The position numbers were made by a program, and so were the translations under genes. This document shows, one piece after another, positions 1 to 10,223 of a DNA stretch of 64,000 nucleotides. The stretch's first letter is position 1. Each line of letters starts with the position of its first letter. The stretch comes from Cytidiella melzeri. Taxonomy: Eukaryota; Basidiomycota; Agaricomycetes; Polyporales; Irpicaceae. The DNA is taken from the NCBI GenBank assembly GCA_022592445.1, contig JABYQR010000089.1, positions 62,001 through 126,000 of the forward strand, in the 5' to 3' direction. The notes below the pieces were generated by a model. That model saw nothing but the letters and a program-made list of their open reading frames with translations. It was not told where the DNA came from and searched no databases.

Positions 1-97
1 AGATGAGAAATACTTGCGCTTCGCGAGCTGCGATGGCTGGGATGGGGTGTGCGTCTTGTACTGTGGTGAACACGGGAATAGGTTCATCTGCGGCCAT
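1..97 (-). CDS. 5' end of an unidentified gene, cut by the window edge
   Basis: An ATG at 97 (minus strand) opens a frame that runs without a stop to the window edge, 32 codons, beginning MAADEPIPVF. It lies head-to-head with the aldose 1-epimerase gene, 190 bp away, so a shared promoter is likely. Too little is visible to name a product. The short length also allows a chance ORF. Confidence 0.4.
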   Translation of the reverse strand, partial: MAADEPIPVFTTVQDAHPIPAIAAREAQVFLI

Positions 98-246
98 AGT
101 TGAGGGTGGTAGTACTAGCTATAGGCTGTAGTAGCAAAGGATTTAGCAGCGATCGCGACTCGGTAGCAAACGTGGAGGCTACGGATAAACTGCGGAGAAA
201 CGTCGATTAGATTAGATTAGCCGAGTCGATTGGGCATATCTCGCAG

Positions 247-263
247 TGACTCACCTTGACTCA
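247..263 (+). promoter_or_regulatory. two TGACTCA sites 10 bp apart
   Basis: TGACTCA occurs at 247-253 and again at 257-263, 24-40 bp upstream of the epimerase ATG. This is the Gcn4/AP-1 bZIP core. Two exact copies spaced one helical turn apart are suggestive, but they may lie in the 5' leader. A regulatory role is inference. Confidence 0.3.
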
Positions 264-286
264 CTCCTTGACCACCGACAACCACG

Positions 287-1826
287 ATGGCGAGTCTACC
301 TCCAGGCGCAGAGTTCCAACCCGTCCTCCTCACTCTCCCGTCCTTCACCCCATCCCTGGCTCTCGAGGTTCTCCCTTATGGCCTCACACTCCATAAAGCC
401 TACGTGCAAGCAGACGGCAAGACTCACGACATCCTTATCGGCCCAGAACAGCCCCAAGGCCACGTTCAGCAAAATTATACCAACACCATAATCGGTCGCT
501 ACTCCAATCGTCTGCCTGCCTCAACCCTCGTGGTATCCAAGAACGGTGCAGAGGCCACCGTTACCCCCAGATCAAACGAGAGCCCCACGGTCTCCTTGCA
601 CGGAGGTGTCAAAGGATGGGACTCTCTCGTTTGGACACCTCTACTCGATCCAAGCGAGATCCAACTCTTCACTCCCGAGGAGGTACAAACCCTAGGTGCA
701 GAGCTGCAGCCACCTAGTGGGGTCATCTTCACGAGAACCAGCGAAGACGGCGAGGAGGGCTTTCCCGGAAAGGTCAGGGTGGAGGTCCTTGTCGCGCTTG
801 TACCGCCCAAGGGGAATCAGATAGAGCACGCGGAGACCAATCTAGGCGCGATTGTACTGCTTTACAGGGCAAAGTTGGAAGGCGACAACAAAGTGACGCC
901 TATCAACCTGACTCAGGTGAGTTGTGCTGCATTTCCTGTTCATTGAACCCCGTGTCGATGAGTATGTAGCACTGGGGCTTCAACCTTGACGCCTCTCTCC
1001 AAGAAAGCGCGCCCTCCGTCAAAGGCCACAAACTGTCCATCGCCGCAGATCACACCGTCCAACTCGATTCCACTGCTCTCTCGACCGGCCAGCTCCTTCC
1101 CGTCAAAGGCACTCACCATGCACATGCAGAGAAGGAAACTGGGACAATCGGGGAAAAGTTCCCTTCTTCCGGGTACGGTGCGTCTTTCTTTCCCCTTCCT
1201 GATAACGGTTCGGATTCACTAAAGGAAAAGTAGATGAGTTTTACGTCTTCTCGCGCCCACCACCCTCCATCCCTACTCGTATCCCCGCCTCTGCCTTGGG
1301 AGATTCTGGCGCATCATTGACCAATGGGGGAATAAACGTCATCAAGCAGATACTCGACCTACGCACTGATCCGTCCCAAGCACCTGTCACCCTGGCGAGC
1401 GAGAAGAGCGGGCTGAAGATAGTGTTTGAGTCTAACCGTACGTCTGTCTTCCTTTCTTCATAGACCCGAGGCTAATTCGGGACGACAGAGTCGGGTGTGC
1501 AGTTCTACACAAACAACTTTGCGTTCGCGGACAAAAACGCACGGAAGAAGATTCACGGCGGGTCGGGCGAGTTTGGAAAGGACGGATACGAGCACCATTG
1601 TACGTCTTCTTCTTCCTCCTCTTGTCTTCCTCCCGCTTGAAGACTGACACTTTAAAAACAAGCTGCGGCTTTCCTCGAGTTTCACGAGCCCCTCGCAGCG
1701 TGGTTGCACCCTGCCACGTTGGGGTCGTCTGGGGACGATACGTTACTCACCAGTGGAGAGGTGTACAATAACTTTGTGAGGTTGGATGTGTTGTACAAGG
1801 CTCCGAGCGAAAGTGTATCGCAGTGA
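287..1826 (+). CDS. aldose 1-epimerase (galactose mutarotase) family protein
   Basis: Five exons: 287-916, 970-1177, 1234-1437, 1489-1599, 1663-1826, giving 438 residues. All introns are 51-63 nt GT-AG and keep frame. The family interconverts alpha and beta anomers of aldoses, feeding the galactose (Leloir) and glucose routes, usually in the cytosol; no signal peptide is seen. Family landmarks are in order: GRYSNRL at about residue 70, HGGVKGW at 105 (conserved His-Gly-Gly), HWGFNL at 211, NGGIN near 310, GVQFYTNN near 350, and FLEFHEP in the last exon, where the family has its catalytic Glu. The GVQFYT motif is restored only by using the AG at 1488 rather than the TAG at 1463, which fixes that junction. 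Length is somewhat above the bacterial norm of about 350, as in other fungal members. Confidence 0.92.
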
Positions 1827-1909
1827 ACGGGAGTCTAGCGGAGAGGATGATGAGAGTTTGTCTTGCGTTCAGTAGAGAAATGTATGTACTACCATCGCAG
1901 TCGTGCTTC

Positions 1910-2194
1910 TCAAGTGGGACGACCAAAATCCGACTTGTATGATGACTCGACGCCGTCTATTCCGAGGTATGAGGGTGATTCCTTTGGAGGAAAGTATATG
2001 TGAACAAGGTCGCAAGCCTGGACGGTGTACATTGCCTGGGGAGACGTTGAAGCCGTGTTAGGCTTCCTACTTACTGTTGCCAGACCTTCCTGTACTTTCG
2101 TTAGTGCTGTTTCCACTTGAAAAAAAACCATGAGTTGATATACTCCTTGCTTCGCCTTACTTGTAGAGAGTGAGCCAACCCCAAGTCTTTCCAT
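1910..2194 (-). CDS. possible small spliced protein, unknown function
   Basis: Model with exons 2161-2194, 2075-2115, 1910-2035 (minus strand) encoding 66 residues. Both introns (45 and 39 nt) have good GTAAG donors, and the second contains a CTAAC branch-like motif. Both are multiples of three and the frame stays open through them, so an unspliced 95-codon reading is equally possible. The C-terminal part (ACDLVHIYFPPKESPSYLGI) looks protein-like, but I recognise no family. It sits between the 3' ends of the epimerase and the zinc-finger gene, so it could also be 3' UTR sequence. Confidence 0.3.
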   Translation of the reverse strand: MERLGVGSLSTSKAKQGVYQLMVFFQVETALTKVQEGLATVSRKPNTASTSPQAMYTVQACDLVHIYFPPKESPSYLGIDGVESSYKSDFGRPT

Positions 2195-2281
2195 GAATCG
2201 ACTAGATTCCACGGGACATTTGCCACACGTATGTAAGGTTACCTTTATCTGTCATCCTACAATCCCATAGTACGAGTTTCA

Positions 2282-3538
2282 CTACCCTCTTCCTCTTCCG
2301 CCACCCCGACCAATCGCAATTCTTCCTCGCCCAAACATTATACCGCGTCGGCCTGCGCCCATCCCTCTCGGTGGAGGATGGACGTACGTCTGAGTATCGT
2401 GCTGAGACGCACGATGCATGCCTCCTCGTCTTCGAGATCCACGATCGCCATGCGAATCTACCTCCACATTGGCACGAAGCTGGTTATTCCGCTGTGTTCG
2501 AGTATTCCGAGGTGTAAGAGCTTGTTGGCTACCTTGGGACGTCTCATAATGGGATACACCGCCGCGCTTCGCCCCACGCCCGAAACGAATGGCCGGAGGA
2601 ACTAGTGAAAGAGTGTCCATGGATGCTGCTAGTTCATCCACACTCGCATCGGGTGCGATAGCAGTCTCGTCGTCATCTTCATCGTCTTCTTCAACCAGAG
2701 GACCACTCTCCAGCCGCGAAATGTTTGATTTCTCTCCTCCACGCGTCTCCAAGGTATCATCTCCCTTCTCAACTTCGTCATCGCCATCGTCGCTTTCTGC
2801 GCCATCATCTTCGTCTTGCAGACCCTCCCTCACTTTCCACGTCCCTCGTATCATGCTCGCCCCTTCTCCCCACTTCTTCAGTAAGCCGCCCACACCCTTG
2901 TTGGTGACAGCAAAAAAATACTCCTTTGGATACCCGTGCACTTGTACAAGATGCAAGCGGCGGGTCTTTGGCGTACCAAACACACGAGGGCACGTCGGAA
3001 GGTGACACGCAAACTTGGAAGAACAGAGGAAAGCTAAGTCAGCTAAACGGCGTTTTCAAACCTGGATTTTCCCCAGGGACGGTGCAAAAAAGCGTACAAT
3101 TTTCTCTCCACGCTCTTTGCGTAACATGGCGATTGGATCATGGCATTCTGTTTGATGCTGAAAGTGAAGTGTCCCATGGAAAAAGTCAGAACCCTGGGCA
3201 GATCCACGAGCGAAAAAAAAAAGCTGTAAACGAACTAATTCTAACAGCCGTGCATCAGGGAAAACACATCCACACCCGGTGTCTTCGCAAACATGGGCGT
3301 GATAAGTGGCATAATGTGTTTCTAGTTCTTTCGAGTTGGCGAGAGGAGTAGGCCGGTTAGGTGGGTTGCATGTGGGTGGGAGCGTGCAAAGTAGATTGTG
3401 GACAGTTCTCGAGTTTGCCCGCGAAGTAGTTGTACGTGTAGCTTTGGCAACTGGCTCGGAGGATTCAGGGGACGGTTGAGAGAGCGAGCCAGAAGTAGTA
3501 TGAGGTGGACTTGAAGTGCGCGGTCGCTTGCTGGACAT
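2282..3538 (-). CDS. ZNF511-like C2H2 zinc-finger protein with RGG tail
   Basis: Three exons: 3236-3538, 3098-3157, 2282-3013, giving 364 residues. The start MSSKRPRTSS (3538) is preferred to a non-ATG opening at 3562. Exon 1 has a C-x4-C...H-x4-H finger followed by a second Cys-rich stretch. Splicing restores LLELHQTECHDP, then ERGEKI-FACHLPTC with a third finger C-x4-C-x12-H-x4-H. It is followed by HGYPKEYFF and the GGLLKKWGEGASMIRGTWK block that marks the ZNF511 family. After an acidic stretch the protein ends in an RG/RGG-rich tail (about the last 60 residues), typical of RNA binding. Family function is poorly known; a nuclear or nucleic-acid role is inference. The first donor is GTTCGT. 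Confidence 0.85.
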
Positions 3539-3827
3539 GAAGTCGCGGCTCAAAGTCACCAATTTGATGTTTGAATCTTTAGGCTAGTCGAATGGCAGCT
3601 AAGCCTGACAAAAAGCCAAAGGGTTTCGTGAACGTCAGCAAGACATGGATGTGGCAGGTCAAGTTGAACTTGCCTGTCTTGCACAACGGGCGAGGCAATG
3701 ACAGCACGTGCCACTTTGATGCGCCCTACATTAATTGGCTAAAGCGCCCTCTGGTTGACTGTCGGTCGCTTATTGGTTGTCTATCGCGGTCACCGAAGTG
3801 AGGAGGATTCAACAAACGTCTAGCAAG
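3539..3827. promoter_or_regulatory. 289-bp bidirectional promoter (ZNF511-like / uS17m)
   Basis: The start codons of the two divergent genes are 289 bp apart. Two inverted CCAAT boxes (ATTGG at 3734-3738 and 3772-3776) stand 52-94 bp before the uS17m ATG. A 69-codon open frame starting at an ATG at 3592 lies here, but it resembles no protein and is probably incidental. Confidence 0.4.
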
Positions 3828-4258
3828 ATGCCTCCGGCAACGTTCACGGGTGTTGTCACCAAGTGCGGGGTGATGAACAAGACGGTGACTGTGACTGTGT
3901 CCAGGATGATCACGCACAAAAAGACAGGCAAGGTGTGTCTCTCAACTCCATAGCGGCTGCTTGGAGGTCTCGGTATCTGACACGGACTCTTAGGAGCTAT
4001 TGAGGACGAAGAAATTCCTCACGCACGACGAGGCTAACAGTACGTTTATCCTCTGTTGTTGAACCACCTGCTCACCGTCGACGCTTAGCTCTTCGTGTGG
4101 ATGACCATGTCCTCATACGCAACTGTCGGCCACTCTCCGCACGGAAACGTTTCACGCTCGAAAGACTGATCAAGAGTCCCGAGACAGAGCGGGACGAGGC
4201 ACACAGAAGACAGGCAGAGCAAGCTCAGCTGCAGGCCGCTTCTGTACTCGTGTCATGA
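3828..4258 (+). CDS. mrps17: mitochondrial small ribosomal subunit protein uS17m
   Basis: Three exons: 3828-3932, 3994-4039, 4089-4258, giving 106 residues. The N-terminal half (FTGVVTKCGVMNKTVTVTV, HKKTGK) is the classic S17 OB-fold start, followed by KKFLTHDEAN and DHVLIRNCRPLSARKRFTL, the conserved S17 core that contacts 16S-type rRNA. A Gln/Glu/Arg-rich C-terminal extension is typical of mitochondrial forms. Cytosolic uS17 has a different, longer N-terminus, so the mitochondrial assignment is favoured. No cleavable presequence is evident, as in many uS17m proteins. Confidence 0.9.
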
Positions 4259-4795
4259 CCACTGCACATGCATAAATCGCTGATGTTGCGTTTAACTACT
4301 ACCAAAATCACAGCAGGGCGTAGAGAAAACGATCGATTCCACGCGCGCAGTAGAAGAGTTTGTGTTATGGGCGTATGTATACGAACTTAATCATTTGATT
4401 GTCATCCAAGCGTGAGGACTATTCTACGACTCAAGGCTTCGCTATACTGCGCAAGGTGAGGTTACTCCGGAATGACATAGACACAGCAGGGATTTGGCTA
4501 CGCGAGCATCATGCATGTTCCATACTTGCAGTACCAACAGCTTCACCACCCACGGCACATTCCGCAACAGAAGACCCGCACACTAGCGTACTGAGTACAC
4601 CGAGCAACATTATTGCAAGTGTGCTGTGCTCATCCCCAGCAGCATCATTTGCGTGTCTCGGTTGGCGCGTTCAGCTTGCGGTCGGACTGACCGGCGAATC
4701 TGAGGTGTGGCTATCTGCCCGGCTAAACTTGTAGTCAGTATTACAATTGGAGTATGAACATTGAGTGTACACAGAACAAACTCTCACATTCCACT
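4259..4795. other. convergent intergenic region, nothing identified
   Basis: This is 537 bp between the 3' ends of uS17m (+) and the mitochondrial carrier (minus). The only open frame (4399-4734) begins with TTG, has no protein-like composition and no splice pattern. I see no RNA gene or repeat. Confidence 0.5.
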
Positions 4796-6034
4796 TTATG
4801 CACCCAACACCGCCTTGCCCCACTGCCAAACCGCAAAACTCACCGCCGTCATAGGCACAATCTTCAAGTATCCGATACTCAACCCAACGTAGAAACCTCT
4901 CCATCCCCCGCTTTGCCATATTGCATTGACAGTTTCGCCCCAGCGCATCCACCGATCCGGGTGTGTCAGCCCGCCAACTTGCATGCGCCGCCGGATGACT
5001 TCAAAGGGATAAGAGACAGTTTGGGATAACGCGCCGGAGACGGCTCCGGCGGCGAGGTCGAGCATAGGAGTGGATTTACGGTTGGTAGAAGGTGAGCTGG
5101 ATGCGGGTAGGAAGTACGAGCGAATCAACCCCCATGTGAGGAATGATGTCCCTGCATAGGGCACCATACCTGTCAAAGTGACAGTGAACCCGCGGTAAAA
5201 TTTCATCAGTGGGAAACGGGAAAAGAGGGAAAGTGTCGTTATGGGCGGAGGCACAGATATTGAAGACGAGATGACGGGTCTTTGTTTGGGGGCTTCGCGG
5301 TAGATTTCAGATGCGGCGGATAGGAAGGTGGGCTTGGAAGGGTGCCCATTGTTGGTTGAGCGTGTATGGAAGGCCATGCGGACGCGGATGAGCTCTAATG
5401 GGTAGGTGAATAACACAGATGTCATGCCTGGAGGTTGTTGTCAGACAGCAATGCTCGTGTGATGCTTAGAAACCTCGGCGTACCGGACAAAGCTCCAGCC
5501 ATAAACCGCCGCAGATTAGTTTGATGCTCTGGTGTCGGCATTAGTATCTGTAACACAACGATGAGCACGCGAGACGTGTTCGGTGGAAATGGAGACCAAC
5601 ATGTTCTATCTGGTCGTACGCCATGAACTTGATGGCGGCGTACGGAAAGATACGCAGTAACGTCGCGGAGTGTCCCTGGAATAAGCCAAGAATGCCGTTC
5701 TCCCTGTATATTAGTCTCCCGGCACCCAACGCACCGCTCCATGATCCTGAAGAGCCAAGGGATTTGAGACAGTCCGGCATTTGTAAAGGAAGGGAAATCA
5801 TACCTGCATATTTGTGGAAGTCAGGGTTGGAGGCTTGGAACAGGATTTTGACTCTGTCCAGCGGCGCAACGACTGTCTTTGCCTGAAGTATCAAAGACGG
5901 GGTATTCAGAACATGGTCGATTGGAGAAGACGAAGGCATACGACGCAGCCTGCAAATCCTCCAGCGAGCCCCGAACGGATAATGTAATCGAGACTTTGCT
6001 TGTGTGTCGGCTTTGACGACGCATGGGTACTCAT
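4796..6034 (-). CDS. LEU5: mitochondrial carrier, LEU5/SLC25A16 (coenzyme A) type
   Basis: Five exons: 5945-6034, 5804-5882, 5601-5746, 5484-5547, 4796-5427, giving 336 residues. All introns are 53-62 nt. Three mitochondrial-carrier repeats are visible with the signatures PLDRVK (residues 37-42), PLELIR (136-141) and PFEVIR (about 272). Each is followed by the G-x-x-G/FYRG elements, for example [21 protein letters not shown]. The combination [15 protein letters not shown] and the extended insert in repeat 2 fit the Leu5/Graves-disease carrier branch, needed in yeast for CoA accumulation in mitochondria. Substrate assignment comes from family resemblance. For intron 3 the donor GTTGGT, not GTCTCC three bases downstream, preserves frame. 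It diverges from HOP2 across about 210 bp. Confidence 0.92.
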
Positions 6035-6243
6035 TCGATTATCGCGAATGTTTCAGGACATACGAGGAGATTGTGGTACAAGGAGACGAACTTGAAGCCG
6101 AAGGAGACTTTACCCCGCTGACATATTGCACCCCTGGTGTAGGGTTAGGGCTTAATTCTGCGTCCTTGTGATTCTTCGCAGCTTGCCAATCCTTTCCTGC
6201 AAACCTCCATCTGCTATCAAGTTTAGTGTTCAATCGTAGCATC

Positions 6244-7363
6244 ATGGCAACAAAGTCCAAGGCTTCCGACGCAAAGGTCCCTGTCCTCAAAGGACAGGAA
6301 GGTGTGTTTCACAAACATCCCGCAGTCATTTCGCAGAAACTCTCATTGTATGCGTGCTCGCAGCTGAGGACAGAATCCTCGAGTATATAAAGAGGGTACT
6401 AGTGCATGTTTGACAGCAGAACCTGACCTGTAATGTTGATCAAACACTCAGATGAACCGTCCTTTTGGTGCTGTCGATGTCGCGGCTAACCTCAAAGGTG
6501 CGGTTCCAAAAACCGCGACGCAAAAGATTCTCGTTGCACTGGCGGAGAAAGGAGAAGTCGTTCAAAAGACATATGGTACGCGTCACATAGCATCCTTCTT
6601 GACCGTCGACGCGACTATTGGCTCCAGGCAAAACGACATTTTTCGTCGCAAATCAAGCGAACCTAGAGGATATGCCTGCTGAGAAGCTAAAGGCCTTGGA
6701 GGACGAATACAAGGCCATTGAAGAAACTAATAAATCTCTTGCAATTGAGGTGAAGAACGCTAATACGGGTAAGCAGACTGAACGACCCGTACCTTTGATG
6801 TGCTATTGATACGCATATATGCGCGTATACAGATCTGCTGAAGCTAAAGGCTATGCCGACTGACAAAGAACTGAAGGTTCAGTTGTCTGAAACGGCTTCT
6901 TTGGTGCGTAAACGTCTCCCAGTGTCGTCTGCCTCCGCTGGAGCAGACTAGACTGAAGGATCTGAACTCAGGTGCACAAATCTGTGATGCACCTAGAACC
7001 GCTTCGCGCGGGGACGTCTCTAGTGTCCTCTGAAGACCTTGCGCTGCTTGACACTGAATGGACGAAGTGGCGCTCCGAATGGGTAAAGCGCAAGCGAATC
7101 TTCAACACGTAAGTCACAGCAAAATGGGAAGTAAAGCCGCTGCAACGCACGGACCGCAGTGCACTTCCATGCTGATCTTTGCACCCTTGCTCTGGACCTG
7201 TCTCAGATTCTGGGCTCTCGCAACCGATGCACTTCCTCCGGCTGAAGCCCGTGAACTCAGTGAAGAACTAGGAATTGAGACTGATACGGGTGAGCATGCC
7301 ACGCTCGAGAAGAGCGCGTTGTGTGTCCCGCCCGGAAGTATTCTTGGCAAACGGAGACGCTAG
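6244..7363 (+). CDS. HOP2: meiotic recombination protein Hop2 (PSMC3IP/TBPIP family)
   Basis: Seven exons: 6244-6301, 6364-6395, 6452-6575, 6628-6768, 6833-6903, 6972-7108, 7207-7363, giving 239 residues. The N-terminal winged helix (EDRILEYIKRMNRPFGAVDV, KILVALAEKGEVVQKTYGK) binds DNA. A long coiled coil follows (EDEYKAIEETNKSLAIEVKN). The C-terminal block contains EWTKWRSEWVKRKRIF and EELGIETDT. With Mnd1, Hop2 stimulates Dmc1/Rad51 strand exchange and ensures homologous pairing in meiosis, in the nucleus. A potential donor at 7290 (GTGAGC) is probably not used, because the read-through EHATLEKSALC continues the family's usual end. Expression is expected to be meiotic, not readable from sequence. 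Confidence 0.93.
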
Positions 7364-7815
7364 TTTGTGGTTTGTTTGCCTTGTGAGCTGAAGGTTTCTG
7401 CTGCTCTGGTTTCGTCACTGGTGTGCAATGTACATACTTATATACACTGGGTACAGAGTAGTAGTATAATAGACAGCAGAATATCTTGAGGATGTTTCAA
7501 ATGAGATTCAACAAAAGCTCACATATTGCACGGCTGCTTACTCGATGTGTTTATCAAACAATCTTTACATTTACGCTGCTATGTCGTTGTGTACATCAAC
7601 GCGTGTTCTCCGTATTCGGTCGCAGTTTATGCAATATCAGCGCCCGTGACGGAGGGTCACTGACAGCAATTCGGATAACCAACCACTGGTTATGCGAAGT
7701 TACATTGTGACATTGTGATTCGTGACGTCTTGCGGCGATCATTCAGTTTTTTTTGGGTAGAGCCTAAACGGGAAGTGGGCAGTCCGCATTACGGTCCCAT
7801 CTCCCAGCTGGTACG

Positions 7816-8208
7816 TGTTGAGCATAGCTACATCCATCATGTATGAGCACAGCTACATCTATCATGTATGAGCACAGCTACATCCATCATGTATGAGCAC
7901 AGCTACATCCATCACGTATGAGCACAGCTACATCCATCATGTATGAGCATAGCCACATCCATCATACCGGTACTCTGGGTACCCTCATTTCTGTTTTACA
8001 TTCCTTGATTGATATCATTATTTGCCTCTGTTTGTACACAGCCCCAGCATGTATATAAGACTGCTGTAGAGCTGTAAATGGATAGACAGTCCTTTAACCT
8101 GAACCACCACCACTCTTACAGCTAACTTCACTAGCATCTCAGGTGAGCTTCTTCAACATCCCCTAAGTTGCCTGTGGGTCCAGTGCCTGTGAAGGACACT
8201 GTTCCACA
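7816..8208 (+). mobile_element. solo LTR inserted in the left TIR
   Basis: A 393-bp insertion begins TGTTGAGC and ends TTCCACA (TG...CA) and is flanked by the 5-bp duplication GTACG (7811-7815, 8209-8213). The right TIR carries the uninterrupted target (CTGGTACGAG in reverse complement at about 17296), which proves both insertion and duplication. A TATA-like motif (GTATATAAGA) near 8050 suggests a plus-strand LTR promoter. No internal retrotransposon sequence is attached. Confidence 0.88.
7821..7966 (+). repeat. 25-bp tandem repeat, about six units, inside the solo LTR
   Basis: Near-identical 25-bp units of the form AGCACAGCTACATCCATCAT plus GTATG follow head to tail, with one or two substitutions each and a degenerate last unit. 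There are no spacers, so this is not a CRISPR-like array. Position in the 5' part of the LTR suggests enhancer-like repeats; that is inference. Confidence 0.85.
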
Positions 8209-8530
8209 GTACGAAGGGGTTTTATTCTCTATATATTCAAATGGTTGTTTACCACAGATGAGAAGCTTTCTTGCACACCGCGTTATGGCAGTTGTGTGGG
8301 ACTGGGCGGTCCATGTGTTGCTGGGAGAAACTGCTAGATGTGTAACAAACCAGGGAGGGCAGGACAGCTGTGGTGTCCTCGAGGTGGGTGATGTTCCTTG
8401 CCAAGCAAACAAAAGCCAGACCAATTCAAGGTCAGTGATGAGGCCTTGAGGCACCACACACACATTGTCCATACAACACGCACATGCCACAATGGAATGG
8501 GCAACACAGTGCCGAGCAGAGCAGAGCAGT

Positions 8531-8725
8531 GCTGAGCAGATCAGAGCAGTGCCGAGATATTCTGACCAGTGTTGGGCAGTTCTGAACAACTTGCAGCTCA
8601 CCATGGAACCACTTTACGCAAATGGCCTCGACACAGATGACAACGAACAATACGCAGACAAAGTTGATCCACTGTCGGAAGCTGAGCAAGCTCAGATAGA
8701 TAAACAGACACGACGTCCTGGCGGG
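8531..8725 (+). repeat. left copy of an internal inverted repeat
   Basis: The stretch from GAGCAGATCAGAGCAGTGCC to CGTCCTGGCGGG recurs in reverse complement at 12811-13080. The right copy has an extra segment of roughly 85 bp. The copy includes part of an open frame (8465-8815), so coding fragments were duplicated in opposite orientation inside the element. Confidence 0.75.
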
Positions 8726-9198
8726 ATAGACAATGCACGCACACTGATTCCCACTGTCCTTTCTCAGGCACTTGTAGTCACCTCGATGCTCGGCGTGGGT
8801 CTCATCTGGGCTTGACACAACAGGATTCAAGTAGGGACACGTTGTTTCCTCATGTGGCGGTAACTACAACAAGATAGGATATCAGAGCACAGTAGCCCAA
8901 TCTGTCATGATATGTACGTATTGTTATGGACGATGTGTACATGGTGTCTCACAGCCTTTGATCATGAGGCACACTAGCTTCCGGTGCTTGGCAAGGAACA
9001 TTACACCATCCCATCCCTAAGTGCAGTCTATCTGGGCATGTTTTTCCTCCTGCTCGTTGAATCGACGCAGAGCTCTGGGTCTAGCTTTGCCAATTACAGT
9101 TTGAATCCGTGTCCTCTGGATTGATATCCCCCTTTCTGTCTCCTTCTTTCTCCTGCGCAAGGGCTCACTCCAACAGTTCCCCCCGCCCCCTTCAAAGT

Positions 9199-9392
9199 AT
9201 GGACTTCACAAACCCAATTGCAACACCTAAGTCGCAACGATGTACGTACTTTGCATGCGTTCCGCAGTTAGCTCATGCATGGAGATCTGTAACTTAGCGA
9301 AAGAGGCCCTATGGGCTACTCCAAAGCCAGGAATTGAGAAGATTTTGAGGAATATACGTGAGGACACTACCTCACTCAAAGTTCACGGCTGA
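9199..9392 (+). CDS. short spliced ORF inside the CACTA-like element
   Basis: Exons 9199-9241 and 9298-9392 encode 45 residues starting MDFTNPIATPKSQ and ending SLKVHG. The 56-nt intron is GTACGT...TTAG and frame is kept. It is probably the first part of a longer element-encoded protein that continues at 9790 after further, unresolved introns or decay. No family recognised. Confidence 0.3.
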
Positions 9393-9789
9393 TGTCTCAA
9401 CCCTCGTAGGTACTCCACAGCATTCAAACGAAGGATACATCAACAAATGGCTATAGAAACTCTGGATGTTGTTGTGGATCTGTGTTGACTGCCTCTCGTT
9501 GATTGCAAAATGGTCCCTTCTAGCTATCAGTGGCCTCACCATCGTGCTTTTTGTCTTCGGGTACCACGTCACGTCAGTCAATAACTCCTTCGCTTTTGCT
9601 TGCGGGAAACCATATATCAGATTTCTTTGTCCCTCCATTTCCCTGTCTACCTTCTCTGCATACAGACCTCCTTTGCCCTTTGTTAGCGTGCAAGCCACGC
9701 CTCTCACACCCAAAGCGAATGACAAGCTTACTCGAGGTCTTTGTCAACAAAACCCCCGGATGGGTGCCATGTGCCGCTACCTAACCGAC

Positions 9790-10223
9790 ATGGATGTGGT
9801 GGTTACAAAGTTGCTAGCTGCCATTGGTGGGAATTCCTATCTGCGTGCTGTAGAGATCAGGAGTCTCCTCGAGGTCATACAAGACGAGATTGAAGCTCTC
9901 ATCTCAGCAACGTTGGCTCTCCAACCCTGCACAAACCGCATTGTTGACAAGTACGTCATGTTCACATTGTATTCTGTACACTGAAGCTCACGCTTTGGAT
10001 GAGTAGCATTGTAACTATCCGTCGTTTAGTGGAGTCAAACTACTTTTCTTCTAACTTGAGGACAACCGCCGTATCTCTGTACGGCAGCGGTAAAAGTCCA
10101 GATCCATCAGACACAGCTCACATGGCCAAACAGTGGTTTGTGGATGCTGTTCAAGTTGTTCTTGATGACTTGGAGAAGCTTATCAACGACAGTGAGGGTG
10201 TTTATGTGGTTGCCGCAGCTTGA
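9790..10223 (+). CDS. element-encoded ORF fragment, unknown function
   Basis: Exons 9790-9950 and 10007-10223 encode 125 residues. The intron (GTACGT...GAGTAG) removes a stop-containing stretch and keeps frame. The sequence is helical and leucine/isoleucine-rich (LLAAIGGNSYLRAVEIRSLL, VIQDEIEALISATLAL), like regions upstream of transposase domains in large fungal elements, but I cannot name it. Downstream (10240-10530) further protein-like stretches appear in alternating frames with stops, which indicates decay. Confidence 0.4.

Larger units (their letters stand above)
7445..8375 (+). repeat. left terminal inverted repeat of the CACTA-like element
   Basis: This arm matches 17134-17882 in reverse complement, with many point differences. 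It ends inside the shared stretch CAGGACAGCTGTGGTG. The arm is interrupted at 7816-8208 by a solo LTR that is absent from the right arm. Subtracting that LTR and one copy of its target duplication leaves about 533 bp. Confidence 0.85.

Noticed and set aside
3592..3801. 69-codon ORF with an ATG upstream of uS17m
   Set aside because: Occupies the bidirectional promoter; no splice link to uS17m gives a family-like N-terminus.
4399..4734. 111-codon plus-strand ORF between uS17m and the carrier gene
   Set aside because: Starts at TTG, has no protein-like composition or splice pattern, and lies in a convergent 3' region.
7290..7363. GTGAGC donor near the end of HOP2
   Set aside because: Read-through keeps a family-like end (EHATLEKSALC) and a stop in frame; no good acceptor follows.
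7821..7966. Short regular repeats that could suggest a CRISPR array
   Set aside because: Units are contiguous with no spacers, and the genome is eukaryotic; it is a tandem repeat inside an LTR.
9085..9120. B-box-like GTTTGAATCCG suggesting a tRNA
   Set aside because: No matching A box, acceptor stem or cloverleaf could be built around it.
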